Shown: positions 15,114 through 23,160, counted from the stretch's first letter. The stretch is 32,115 nucleotides of DNA from Burkholderiales bacterium UBA4615 (GCA_002386465.1 DGIT01000124.1:8438-40552); one strand, 5' to 3'. A program made the numbers and translations. Notes: a model not told the origin generated them from the sequence alone.

Positions 15114-16820
15114 ATGAACAAACCTGAAACCTTACCCCGTAACCCCGCAGCCCTGTCGCCACTCGTACTGCACGATCTGGATGACTGCTGCGAGCAATCG
15201 CTCGCGGCGGCAGACCATCTGCTTGACGCGCTGCGTACGGCCTTGCGTGCCCAGATTGCACTGGACCCGAACGGCGATGGCCTGAATCGCGAACAAGCGC
15301 GTGCCCATGGTTTTGCCTGGGCTGCGACGTATGTCCGCTCCCTTCACGAAATGCTGGCATGGTCGCGCAGGCTGCAGGCGATTGATCAGCTGGGCGAACT
15401 CGAAACGCTGATCCTGCAGTCGGCCTTTGGCGAATACCTCGCGCAGCTTTCAGGCGGAGTGCCGATGAGTCAGGGCGAAATCTTTCGCCCTGAGACCCTG
15501 GAGGGCAGCACTGCAGCCCTGGCGGCCTTCAATGGCGACATGGCGGTCCACCGCTTGCGTACCCAAGGCTTTACGCCACCGGTACGCGCCCGCATCGCCG
15601 AACTCATCGCGGCTGGCCGAAATACACGCGCGTTCGGTGATTCAGGCTTCGAGGACCCCGCTCTGGTCGAAATCCGAAGTCAATTCGGCCGCTGGTCAGA
15701 CGACCATGCACAGGCGGCCCATCAATGGCACCTGCGCAACGCACTCATCCCCGACGAAATCATCACCGAACTCGGCGAACTGGGCGTCTTCGGGCTGACC
15801 GTTCCCGAATCCTGGGGCGGCTCGGGGCTCAGTAAGACCGCCATGTGCGTCGTGACTGAAGAATTGTCGCGCGGCTGGATCGGCCTCGGATCACTGGGCA
15901 CACGCACTGAAATCGCCTGTGAACTGATCCTGCTCAACGGCACCGAAGAGCAAAAGCACCGCCTGCTGCCTGGCATCATTTCTGGCGCCATCATTCCCAC
16001 CGCGTCGTTCACGGAGCCCGATACCGGTTCCGATCTGGCCTCGTTGCGCACGCGTGCCGAACGCGCAACCGGCGCATCGGGCGAACCGGTCTGGCTGATC
16101 CACGGGAACAAGACCTGGACAACTCACGGGGCACGCAGCGACCTCATGACGCTGCTCGCACGTAGCGAGAAAGATGTACCCGGCTACCGGGGTCTTTCCA
16201 TGTTCCTGGTGCCCAAGCCGCGCGGCACGGACTCGCAGCCGTTTCCAGCTGAGGGCATGAGCGGCAGCGAAATCGAAGTTCTCGGCTACCGCGGCATGAA
16301 GGAATACGAGATCGGTTTCGACGGTTATGCCATTCCCGACAATGCCCTGCTGGGCGGCGCACCGGGCAACGGCTTCAAACAGCTCATGCGGACCTTCGAG
16401 AGCGCACGGATTCAAACCGCCGCTCGTGCGGTAGGTGTCGCACAAAGCGCGCTGGAACTCGGCCTGACCTATGCCTGCGAGCGCAAGCAGTTCGGACGCC
16501 CGATCGTTGCGTTTCCGCGCGTAGCCGACAAGCTCGCCTGGATGGCGGTCGAGATCATGATTGCCCGCCAACTTACGCTGTTTGCGGCACGCCAGAAGGA
16601 TGCCGATCGGCGCTGTGACGTCGAAGCCGGGATGGCCAAATTGCTGGCTGCACGGGTTGCCTGGGCCAGCGCCGACAATGCAGCCCAAGTGCACGGCGGC
16701 AACGGCTACGCCATGGAATACCGGATCAGCCGCGTGCTGGTGGACGCACGCATCCTCAACGTCTTCGAAGGCGCTGCGGAAATACAGGCAGGCATCGTTG
16801 CCAAAGCGCTGATTGACTGA
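15114..16820 (+). CDS. mcd: Acyl-CoA dehydrogenase, probable (2S)-methylsuccinyl-CoA dehydrogenase (Mcd)
   Basis: FAD enzyme expected to oxidise (2S)-methylsuccinyl-CoA to mesaconyl-C1-CoA. The start is the ATG at 15114 (MNKPETLPRN), giving 568 residues. The frame is open further upstream but only as overlap with the CoA-transferase. An extra helical N-terminal domain (about 1-180), with HGFAWAATYVRSLHEMLAW, LILQSAFGEYLAQLSGG and MSQGEIFRPETL, is characteristic of Mcd and absent from ordinary short-chain dehydrogenases. The acyl-CoA dehydrogenase core follows: FTEPDTGSDL (299-308), GYRGMKEYEIGFDGY (391-405), TFESARIQTAARAVGVAQSA (427-446, probable catalytic Glu429) and QVHGGNGYAMEY (525-536). 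It is the last gene of the OmpV-mct operon. No ccr, ecm or mcl gene is present in the window. Confidence 0.88.
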   Translation: MNKPETLPRNPAALSPLVLHDLDDCCEQSLAAADHLLDALRTALRAQIALDPNGDGLNREQARAHGFAWAATYVRSLHEMLAWSRRLQAIDQLGELETLILQSAFGEYLAQLSGGVPMSQGEIFRPETLEGSTAALAAFNGDMAVHRLRTQGFTPPVRARIAELIAAGRNTRAFGDSGFEDPALVEIRSQFGRWSDDHAQAAHQWHLRNALIPDEIITELGELGVFGLTVPESWGGSGLSKTAMCVVTEELSRGWIGLGSLGTRTEIACELILLNGTEEQKHRLLPGIISGAIIPTASFTEPDTGSDLASLRTRAERATGASGEPVWLIHGNKTWTTHGARSDLMTLLARSEKDVPGYRGLSMFLVPKPRGTDSQPFPAEGMSGSEIEVLGYRGMKEYEIGFDGYAIPDNALLGGAPGNGFKQLMRTFESARIQTAARAVGVAQSALELGLTYACERKQFGRPIVAFPRVADKLAWMAVEIMIARQLTLFAARQKDADRRCDVEAGMAKLLAARVAWASADNAAQVHGGNGYAMEYRISRVLVDARILNVFEGAAEIQAGIVAKALID

Positions 16821-16849
16821 ACAGCCGTTGCGGCCGTCAGCCACGTCGA

Positions 16850-16868
16850 CCCGGACGGTCAATCCGGG
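16850..16868 (+). other. Hairpin downstream of mcd
   Basis: A perfect 6-bp stem, CCCGGA/TCCGGG, with a 7-base loop, 30 bases after the mcd stop. It lacks a T-run, so it may stabilise the mRNA end or be chance. The remaining bases to 17043 hold no other recognisable feature. Confidence 0.25.
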
Positions 16869-17043
16869 CCGATGTACGGCGACTGACTAAGCCGCAGTTG
16901 TGGCGTCTGACACGCATTGCGTACCAGTCATCGGCCTTGGCGCGCCACACAGCGCTTATGGGTCGCACAGGCATAGTCAAGCTCCAGCACGGCCATTAGA
17001 TTGAGTCCTGCGCACAACGCGCTTTCATACAGAGGACCCGATC

Positions 17044-17301
17044 ATGGAACTTGCTTACGAAGACCACGTTGCTTTTGTTGCCGATCATGACGATGCAGAC
17101 GACGGCGCGCAGCGCGACGTGCCGAGCACACTGACGGCTATCCTCGATCCGGCTGAAGCGCTGGCCGCAGCGCAGCGCATGCAGCGCTGGTATCGCTCGA
17201 CACCACAGGGAACCAAGCACTCGCACTTCGGTCGTGACGGTCGCAAGATCGAAGCGCGCCAGATGCTGGAAGTGCTCGAGACCGCCGATATCGACGACTG
17301 A
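17044..17301 (+). CDS. Small acidic protein of unknown function
   Basis: An 85-residue protein I do not recognise. AGAGGA lies 7 bases upstream of the ATG. The N-terminal third is very acidic (DHDDADD). A helical middle (PAEALAAAQRMQRWYRS) follows, then a basic patch (GTKHSHFGRDGRKIEARQ) and an acidic end (ETADIDD). There is no signal peptide, membrane helix or cysteine. It stands alone between mcd and the convergent HAD gene. The good ribosome binding site and domain-like charge pattern support a real gene. Confidence 0.65.
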   Translation: MELAYEDHVAFVADHDDADDGAQRDVPSTLTAILDPAEALAAAQRMQRWYRSTPQGTKHSHFGRDGRKIEARQMLEVLETADIDD

Positions 17302-17309
17302 TTGACCCG

Positions 17310-17327
17310 CCGCTCATTACAGAGCGG
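17310..17327 (+). terminator. Hairpin after the small acidic protein gene
   Basis: A perfect stem, CCGCTC-ATTACA-GAGCGG, 8 bases after the stop codon at 17299-17301. The downstream ATTGT is a poor T-run, so terminator function is uncertain. Confidence 0.35.
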
Positions 17328-17346
17328 ATTGTCCCGTGTGAAAGAC

Positions 17347-17376
17347 GGTGCCCGGCCGCAAAGTCAGTCGGGCACC
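17347..17376 (-). terminator. Inverted repeat overlapping the HAD stop codon
   Basis: GGTGCCCG/CGGGCACC is an 8-bp perfect inverted repeat with a 14-base spacer. It spans the stop codon of the minus-strand HAD gene and is followed on that strand by GTCTTTC. It may end the MaoC-HAD transcript; the T-run is weak and the loop long. Confidence 0.35.
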
Positions 17377-18101
17377 ATCAGCCGCGCCAGAGCAGCCATA
17401 TCAGGGACCACCACATCGGGTTGATGAGGCGTGCCACCAAAGGGCCTGGCACGTCGGTCAATGAATGCGGTGCGCATGCCAGCAGCCTTGGCGCCAATGC
17501 AGTCAAAGGCGTGATTGGCAATGAACAGCACCTCATGCATCTCTACGCCACAGAGTTCAGCCGCTTTGCGGTAGGTCACTACGTGCGGCTTGAATGAGCC
17601 GGCCTCTGCCACCGAGATCACCGCATCGAATTTGATCCGATGATGCGCCTTGGCTGCTTCGAGCATGTCGGGGTCACCGTTGGACAGCACCGCCAGGCGA
17701 TACGCACTGCGCAAACGTTCCAGTGCTTGGGGCACATCCGGAAAGGGTTGCAGCCGCACGATCGCCTCGACCAGATCCGACACCTCATCTGCTGTGTGTG
17801 CAATGCCGGCGCGCTCCATGGTGTAGGCGACCGCCCGCTCGCCTATCTGTCGATAGCTGGTATGGGTCGTGTGCAGCAAGGCATCGATCATCGAATTCTC
17901 GAAATGCGTGCGACGCCACCAGGTAACAAATGCATCCGGTCGCCCGGCCCAGCCCTTGTCACGCAGAAACGGCGTCACGTACCCGGTCAGCCCAGCCTGC
18001 ATGTCGACCACGGTGCCGTACTGGTCGAACATGCAGACCTTGATCCCGCTGCGCAAGGCGTCCAGATCGCCTGATCCGATCAGACTCGCCTGGGCACTCA
18101 T
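17364..18101 (-). CDS. Haloacid dehalogenase type II (HAD superfamily hydrolase)
   Basis: Cytoplasmic hydrolase of the L-2-haloacid dehalogenase type, 245 residues from ATG 18101 (MSAQASLIGS). The HAD motifs are present: nucleophile Asp26 in MFDQYGTVVD, motif II Ser140-Asn141 in VLSNGDPDML, Lys171 in SFKPHVVTY, and motif III in FIANHAFDCIGAKAAGM with Asp200. The Ser-x-Asn seen in characterised L-2-haloacid dehalogenases just before that Asp is replaced (Ala-Asn-His), so the substrate may not be a haloacid. The start overlaps the MaoC stop as ATGA, so the two are co-translated. The longer upstream frame overlaps MaoC and is not used. Confidence 0.85.
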   Translation of the reverse strand: MSAQASLIGSGDLDALRSGIKVCMFDQYGTVVDMQAGLTGYVTPFLRDKGWAGRPDAFVTWWRRTHFENSMIDALLHTTHTSYRQIGERAVAYTMERAGIAHTADEVSDLVEAIVRLQPFPDVPQALERLRSAYRLAVLSNGDPDMLEAAKAHHRIKFDAVISVAEAGSFKPHVVTYRKAAELCGVEMHEVLFIANHAFDCIGAKAAGMRTAFIDRRARPFGGTPHQPDVVVPDMAALARLMVPD

Positions 18102-18610
18102 GCGCGCTTTCGGATCAGATAGCGCTGCGTGCCATCCATGACCAGTTCCTTTCTCTGGTTGTAGACAGTCGAGGCCATGGTGAGCACTCCCGTGGTCCTG
18201 CCAGGTTCCAATGCCGTGACTTGCAAGGCGCTGTAAAGCGTATCTCCGGCATAAACAGGCGCAAGAAAACGGCTGCTCTGATCCAGAAACGCCTTGAGCG
18301 AATCGCTGACCACATGAGGAAACTGGCCGGCTCCCGCTGCCGTCTGGATCAGCACCTGAAAGCCGTGAGCGAGCAGATGTGGCATGCCGCGTCGGCGACA
18401 ATATTCCACGTCATAGTGGATCGGATGGTTATCACCGCTGGCCAACGCAAACGCGGCAAACATCGCTTCGGTCATGGTGCGCGAAGGCAGCACGAAACGC
18501 TCGCCCACGGTGAAGTCCTCGAACCAGCGCTGCGCGCACATATGATGCGCGGCCGGGTCAAAGTCTGTCGTGGCCGCTTTGGGCGCAGGGGCTGAAGTCG
18601 GAACGGTCAT
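18098..18610 (-). CDS. MaoC-like hydratase/dehydratase
   Basis: A single hot-dog-fold enzyme of 170 residues with the (R)-specific hydratase motif: LASGDNHPIHYD carries the Asp60/His65 catalytic pair, followed by RRGMPHLLAHGF. FEDFTVGERF opens the domain. It should add water to, or remove it from, an enoyl-CoA. The first 20 residues are low-complexity; ATG 18541 is an alternative start, and neither start has a clear ribosome binding site. It is co-translated with the HAD gene and divergent from the gene at 18679. In view of the nearby mct-mcd operon it could hydrate a mesaconyl-CoA, but its motif is that of the general MaoC family and does not prove this. Confidence 0.88.
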   Translation of the reverse strand: MTVPTSAPAPKAATTDFDPAAHHMCAQRWFEDFTVGERFVLPSRTMTEAMFAAFALASGDNHPIHYDVEYCRRRGMPHLLAHGFQVLIQTAAGAGQFPHVVSDSLKAFLDQSSRFLAPVYAGDTLYSALQVTALEPGRTTGVLTMASTVYNQRKELVMDGTQRYLIRKRA

Positions 18611-18678
18611 GGAGAGGTCCGGTGGCTCAAAGGCTGTGATGCTGCGACCATAGCAAACTCAGCAAGGAGACACCTGAC

Positions 18679-19740
18679 ATGAGCGTCACAACGCCGGAGG
18701 TCGCCGCGTGGCGCGCGGTCGCGGACTGGTACCGCGCCTACTTCACAGGCCTCGTGCTGTCCACTGTGGCACGCCGCGGCACCCCGCGCGCCACCGAGCT
18801 GGTCCACGAGATTTTCAGCCGCCAGCGGGCCGAACGGTTCCTGCCGGGACTGCGCAAGCTTGGTCTGGACCAACTGCCCCATGCAGTCGCCGCTGCGCAG
18901 TACCACTATCTGTCCAATGACATCGGCGGTGTGCCGGTGCAATACATGTACGAGTCGGACCGCAAGGCCTGGATACGCTATCCAGTGCCTCGCTGGGCCT
19001 GGACAGGCACGGCCCTGTGCGCCATCCCCACCGAAGTGTCACGAGCCATGCTGCTGGGCTGGCATGCCCAGAATGGTGTGACGCTGGGCAACCCGCGTCT
19101 GGGCTTTGTCTGCACCAAGCAGGCGGTTGACGGTGACTCAGGGCTCGAAGGCTATTACTTCGAATACGACCGCGATCTGGCACCCCCAGAACGTCTGCGG
19201 TTTGCGCGCCACGAAGACGCCCCTGACTTTGATCCGGCCCGCGCCCCGCAGTTACCCACCACGACCTGGCCTGCCGAACGACTGGCCAAGGCGCATCGCA
19301 ACTACGCGATGGAATACGTTCGCACAGCGTTGCCGGCGGCGGTTGACCTCTGGGGCGCGAGCGAGGCAACCGACCTGATGGGACTCACCGCCCGCCTGGT
19401 GGGCATGCAGTTTTTTCATGAGACCGCTCACCGACTGGGCGTGGTGCCGGGCGGCACGGCACAGACGTTCGCAGACTTCATGCACGCGCTGATCACGGCG
19501 CAGGGCGATGCCTGCTCGGTGCGCCATCACAATGACGGCATCGAGGTGAATCAAACCGGATGGCGACTCATGGATGACCTCGAGCGGCCGCACCTGGCCA
19601 TTGCCCATGCCTGGAATGGACTCATGCAAGGCGCGCTGGCGGCGCACAATCATCGGCTGATGCTGCACACGCAGATCGTGCGAGTACACGAGCAATTTCA
19701 ATTCACCTGGACGATCCGTCCGGCACCTCGCACCCTTTGA
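18679..19740 (+). CDS. Unknown protein with two similar halves
   Basis: A 353-residue cytoplasmic protein I do not recognise. AGGAG lies 7-8 bases upstream of the ATG. Two segments look related: about 68-163, ending NPRLGFVCTKQAV then YYFEYD, and about 266-346, ending NHRLMLHTQIVRV then FQFTWTI. Each has a histidine/glutamine-rich helix, a tryptophan near the end of a strand, then an N-x-R-L strand pair. This suggests an internal duplication. A distant relation to the 2-amino-thiazoline-4-carboxylate hydrolase-like fold crossed my mind but is unproven. It leads an operon with an SDR (17-base gap) and an EthD protein. Confidence 0.75.
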   Translation: MSVTTPEVAAWRAVADWYRAYFTGLVLSTVARRGTPRATELVHEIFSRQRAERFLPGLRKLGLDQLPHAVAAAQYHYLSNDIGGVPVQYMYESDRKAWIRYPVPRWAWTGTALCAIPTEVSRAMLLGWHAQNGVTLGNPRLGFVCTKQAVDGDSGLEGYYFEYDRDLAPPERLRFARHEDAPDFDPARAPQLPTTTWPAERLAKAHRNYAMEYVRTALPAAVDLWGASEATDLMGLTARLVGMQFFHETAHRLGVVPGGTAQTFADFMHALITAQGDACSVRHHNDGIEVNQTGWRLMDDLERPHLAIAHAWNGLMQGALAAHNHRLMLHTQIVRVHEQFQFTWTIRPAPRTL

Positions 19741-19757
19741 ATGGAGTGGTTCAGACC

Positions 19758-20522
19758 ATGTCACCTTCATCGACCACAGACCGCGGCGTCATGCTGATCA
19801 CAGGCGGGAGCCGTGGCATCGGAGCAGCCACGGCGCGCCTCGCCGCCCAGAACGGCTGGGCTATTGCCATCGTCTATCGTGATCGAGCCGAACAGGCCGC
19901 CGCAGTGGTGCAGGACATCACCTCCACAGGCGGTCGCGCGCTCGCCATCCAGGCAGATGTGGCCCAGGAGGCCGATATCGTGCGCGCCTTCAAGGCTGCA
20001 GATGGTCTCGGCCAGCTCACTGCACTGGTCAATAACGCCGGCATCAGCGGCGGCGTCTCACGCGTCGATGCCGTCACTGGGGCTCAACTCGACGAAGTCC
20101 TGCGCGTCAACGTCACTGCCCCATTCCTGTGTGCGCGCGAAGCTATTTTGCGCATGTCGACCAAGCGCGGTGGACGCGGCGGATCTATCGTGAATATCGG
20201 GTCCGGTGCATCAGTTCAGGGCAGCCCTGGCACCTGGGTGCACTACGCTGCGACAAAAGGCGCGCTCGACAGCATGACGATCGGCCTGTCCAAGGAAGTG
20301 GCAGCCGAAGGCATCCGCGTCAATGCGGTGCGCCCAGGCGTTGTCGACACTGAAATTCATGCATCACGCCCACCAGGCCAGCTGGCCGAGATCATCCGCA
20401 GCGTTCCGCTGGGCCGGATCGGCACGCCAGACGATATCGCGCGCTCGATCGTGTTCCTGGCCTGTGAGGAGGAGTCATCCTTCGTCACCGGCGCACTGCT
20501 CGATGCCCGCGGCGGGCGGTGA
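19758..20522 (+). CDS. SDR family oxidoreductase
   Basis: Short-chain dehydrogenase/reductase of the FabG-like classical type, 254 residues from ATG 19758 (GGAG upstream with a long spacer). The nucleotide-binding motif is TGGSRGIG (15-22), followed by NNAG (92-95), Asn118, Ser149 in NIGSGAS, and Tyr163-x-x-x-Lys167 in HYAATKGAL. It has Arg41-Asp-Arg after the second strand, which suggests NADP(H). Substrate is unknown. It lies between the unknown protein and the EthD gene, with a 3-base gap to the latter. Confidence 0.93.
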   Translation: MSPSSTTDRGVMLITGGSRGIGAATARLAAQNGWAIAIVYRDRAEQAAAVVQDITSTGGRALAIQADVAQEADIVRAFKAADGLGQLTALVNNAGISGGVSRVDAVTGAQLDEVLRVNVTAPFLCAREAILRMSTKRGGRGGSIVNIGSGASVQGSPGTWVHYAATKGALDSMTIGLSKEVAAEGIRVNAVRPGVVDTEIHASRPPGQLAEIIRSVPLGRIGTPDDIARSIVFLACEEESSFVTGALLDARGGR

Positions 20523-20525
20523 ACG

Positions 20526-20906
20526 ATGATCGTCCTCACCTTTTGCCTGCGCCGACTGCCGCATCTGGAACCAGCCGAATTCCAGCGCTACTGGCTCGAA
20601 TCTCACGGCCCGCTGGTACGCAGCCACCTGAAAGCCATCCGCGCAGTACGCTACATGCAGTTGCATGCGCTGCAAGATCCTGTGGGCGAGGCGGTCGCGC
20701 GCATTCGCAACGCCCCGGTGCCCTACGACGGCATTGCGCAAATGTGGTGGGCGAGCCGTGCTGACCTCGATGCCTCGATGCAGGCCCCGGAAGCGCGCGC
20801 CGCGGGCCGCGCCATGCTCGAGGACGAGCGCACATTTATCGATCTGCCGCGCTCGCCGATCTGGATCAATACCCTGTATGACTACCCTGCCCCAACAGCT
20901 GAGTGA
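20526..20906 (+). CDS. EthD domain protein
   Basis: A 126-residue protein with the ferredoxin-like EthD fold: it starts MIVLTFCLRRLPHL, then EFQRYWLESHGPLVR, IRAVRYMQLH, YDGIAQMWW and the MLEDERTFIDL end typical of the family. EthD proteins accompany degradation gene clusters; related dimeric alpha-beta barrel proteins can be isomerases or ring-cleaving helpers. The conserved His in SHGPLV is present. It begins 3 bases after the SDR stop. Confidence 0.85.
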   Translation: MIVLTFCLRRLPHLEPAEFQRYWLESHGPLVRSHLKAIRAVRYMQLHALQDPVGEAVARIRNAPVPYDGIAQMWWASRADLDASMQAPEARAAGRAMLEDERTFIDLPRSPIWINTLYDYPAPTAE

Positions 20907-20926
20907 GGCAGGCTCATCTCATGCGC

Positions 20927-21766
20927 TCACTCGAGTCCGAACCCCATGCGCTTCAGTGTCTGCTTGAGCACGTGACGGCCCGACAGGCCTTCGATTCCTT
21001 TGGAGCGTGCGAGCACGGTCTTGGACCAGCCAACCTCGGCGATACGCTGCGAAACCTGGAAGGTGCGCATCTCGGACTCGTAGCGCTCGATGGCACTCAC
21101 CTCAGCGGCTGCGTCATAGCGCTCATGAAACAGTACCGCCTCCTGGGGCAGGCGCGGCTTGACCGACGCCGGACGGGTCGCATCGGGCCAACCCACGCAC
21201 AGCCCGAAGACCGCACCCACATCAGCCGGAAGGTTCAATTCGCGCGCCACGTCTTCGGGATGGTTGCGCATGGCGCCGATGTAGCAGGTGCCCAGGCCCA
21301 TCGCTTCGGCCGCCACCAGAGCATTCTGTGCCGCCAGCGCGGCATCGATGGCCGAGACCAGGAACATTTCCATGTATCGGTTCGCCCCGGCGGGCTCTCC
21401 CTTGCGTTCGGCGAGACGGTCAATCCGCGACAGATCAGCCAGAAACACCAGCAACAGCGGACACTCGCGAATTTGTGCCTGATTTCCAGAGAGTTTGGAC
21501 AAGCGGTCACGCCGATCGGCGTCTTTCACCGCAATCACGCTCCATGTCTGAAGGTTCGAGGACGTGGGAGCAGACTGCGCTGCGGCGACCATGGCCTCGA
21601 GGGTACCTGCGGGCAATGGGCGGGAATCGAAGGCGCGGACGGTTCGGTGCGCCAGCATGGCGTCGAGCACCGCCGTGGACGGCACGGGCGCACGCGGAGC
21701 ATCGTTGCCATAGCGGGCCTGCAAGGCGCCTGGAGGCGGGGTGTGAAGCGAGGATGGATCGGACAT
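20927..21766 (-). CDS. Nitroreductase family NAD(P)H oxidoreductase (NfsA-like)
   Basis: FMN-dependent reductase of 279 residues from ATG 21766 (MSDPSSLHTP); the frame upstream of it has no family match. FMN-contact motifs are visible: HRTVRAFDSRPLP, then QSAPTSSNLQTWSVIAV, ALVAAEAMGLGTCYIGAMRN and VGAVFGLCVGWPD. The long C-terminal extension (YDAAAEVSAIERYESEM and onward) is as in the NfsA/FRP group. It reduces nitro compounds or quinones in that family. It is divergent from the MFS gene and converges on the EthD gene. Confidence 0.9.
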   Translation of the reverse strand: MSDPSSLHTPPPGALQARYGNDAPRAPVPSTAVLDAMLAHRTVRAFDSRPLPAGTLEAMVAAAQSAPTSSNLQTWSVIAVKDADRRDRLSKLSGNQAQIRECPLLLVFLADLSRIDRLAERKGEPAGANRYMEMFLVSAIDAALAAQNALVAAEAMGLGTCYIGAMRNHPEDVARELNLPADVGAVFGLCVGWPDATRPASVKPRLPQEAVLFHERYDAAAEVSAIERYESEMRTFQVSQRIAEVGWSKTVLARSKGIEGLSGRHVLKQTLKRMGFGLE

Positions 21767-21802
21767 GAAGATCTCGGTCTGCAAGGTCGTGGGCAAAGGC
21801 CG

Positions 21803-21808
21803 AGTATA
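21803..21808 (-). promoter_or_regulatory. Possible -10 element of the nitroreductase gene
   Basis: TATACT on the minus strand, about 37 bases before the ATG at 21766, in the 80-base gap shared with the MFS gene. No good -35 is seen. Confidence 0.3.
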
Positions 21809-21846
21809 GGAGCCTGCAGCCGACCCTGCGGGAATCGGGCCGCCTG

Positions 21847-23088
21847 ATGCACGCCTGGGCATTCCACGGATGGCGTGTCGTCGCGGCCTGTTTTGTGATC
21901 GCTTCGGTCACCTGGTCGCTCGGCCTCTTTGGTGCGAGTGTCTATCTGCAGGCGGTCACAGCAGAACATGGATGGGCCATCTCCACAGTGGCCTCGGCCA
22001 TCACGGTGTTCTATCTCACGAGCGCAGCGCTTCAGCGCACAGTGGCTGCGCAGATTGAACGGCGTGGGCCGCGGCCGGTGCTCACGATCGGCGCCCTGTG
22101 CATGTGTTGCGGTGTCGCGCTGATTGGTCAGGTGTCCCATCCCTGGCAGTTGTACGGCTGCTTTGTGTTTGTGGGCATCGGCTGGGCCACGCTGTCGACC
22201 ACCGGCCTGAGCGCTACGGTCGCCCCGTGGTTCGAGCGTCACCAGGGGCGCTCCATGACGCTCGCCATCATGGGCGCAAGCATCGGTGCCATGCTTGGTG
22301 TTCCAGCGCTGTTGCATGCAGTGGGCACCCTGGGTCTGTCGCGTGGATTGGCCGCTGCAGCGCTGATGGCTGCGCTGATTCTGCTGCCGCTGATTCTCTA
22401 TGTGTTGCGGTTCAGGGGACCCGAGCAACTCGGTCTTGAGCGAGATGGCGGATTGCCTGCGGATGAGACCGTGCCATCGAAAGCGGCGATCTTGCCGGTG
22501 GCGGCATCCGGGCGTCCGCACATCCTGCTCTGGACCGCTGCCAGTGGATTTGCGCTGGGACTGATGATGCAGATCGGTTTCGCCACGCATCATGTGGCGC
22601 TGGCATTGCCCCTCATGAGCACGCGCGATGCAGGGTTGCTGGTCAGTGCAACCGGGTTGACCGCCTTCATCGGTCGGCTGGTGCTTGCGCGCATCGTGGA
22701 TCACGTGCCCGTCAGGATCCTCGCGGCCGCAGCCATGGTGGTGCAGTCGCTGGCCCTGCTTGCCATTGCGCTGTGGCCCACGGTTCAGGTGCTCATCGTG
22801 GCCAGTCTGTTTTACGGCTATTGCGTGGGTCATGTCACCACGCTGGGGCCGGTGGTTGTTCGCCGTGAGTTCGGTGCCCAGGCATTTGCCCGCACTTACG
22901 GGTCGGCGGCCACGCTCATTCAGTTCACGTCGGCGATGGGCCCTGCCGTCTACGGCTTCATGCGCGACGGCTTCGGCGGCTATGGACCAGGCATGATCAT
23001 CGCAGCGGCAGTCACAATGCTTGGAGCGCTGAGCATGGTTGCAGGCTCGCGCTGGGGGCTGCGAGCGAAGCGCCCGCGATCGACTTGA
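21847..23088 (+). CDS. MFS transporter
   Basis: Inner-membrane major facilitator of 413 residues with about twelve hydrophobic helices. It resembles the monocarboxylate/oxalate-type group: FHGWRVVAACFVIASVTWSL at the start, the loop 2-3 region AAQIERRGPRPVLTIGAL, and the central loop around residues 195-225. It probably carries a small carboxylate or aromatic acid; the substrate cannot be read from sequence. There is no clear Shine-Dalgarno before the ATG at 21847. It is divergent from the nitroreductase gene and converges with the LLM gene across a 72-base AT-rich gap. Confidence 0.92.
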   Translation: MHAWAFHGWRVVAACFVIASVTWSLGLFGASVYLQAVTAEHGWAISTVASAITVFYLTSAALQRTVAAQIERRGPRPVLTIGALCMCCGVALIGQVSHPWQLYGCFVFVGIGWATLSTTGLSATVAPWFERHQGRSMTLAIMGASIGAMLGVPALLHAVGTLGLSRGLAAAALMAALILLPLILYVLRFRGPEQLGLERDGGLPADETVPSKAAILPVAASGRPHILLWTAASGFALGLMMQIGFATHHVALALPLMSTRDAGLLVSATGLTAFIGRLVLARIVDHVPVRILAAAAMVVQSLALLAIALWPTVQVLIVASLFYGYCVGHVTTLGPVVVRREFGAQAFARTYGSAATLIQFTSAMGPAVYGFMRDGFGGYGPGMIIAAAVTMLGALSMVAGSRWGLRAKRPRST

Positions 23089-23101
23089 GTCGCAATACGC
23101 C

Positions 23102-23139
23102 TGGGGTCAGCCGGTCGCAGTAACCTTAATTGGGGTCAG
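23102..23139. repeat. TGGGGTCAG direct repeats in an AT-rich gap
   Basis: TGGGGTCAG occurs at 23102-23110 and again at 23131-23139, the second as TTGGGGTCAGATCACATTT within AT-rich sequence to about 23165. The base composition differs from the GC-rich surroundings. Such GGGGTCAGA strings recur near transposon remnants in many proteobacteria, so this may be a scar. No transposase is present. Confidence 0.5.
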
Positions 23140-23160
23140 ATCACATTTAATCGAACAAAT

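Noticed and set aside
21535..22833. A 432-codon open frame on the minus strand, antisense to the MFS gene and part of the nitroreductase
   Set aside because: The translation is rich in His, Arg and Gln without domain pattern, and the opposite strand encodes a clear membrane protein. It is a high-GC shadow frame.
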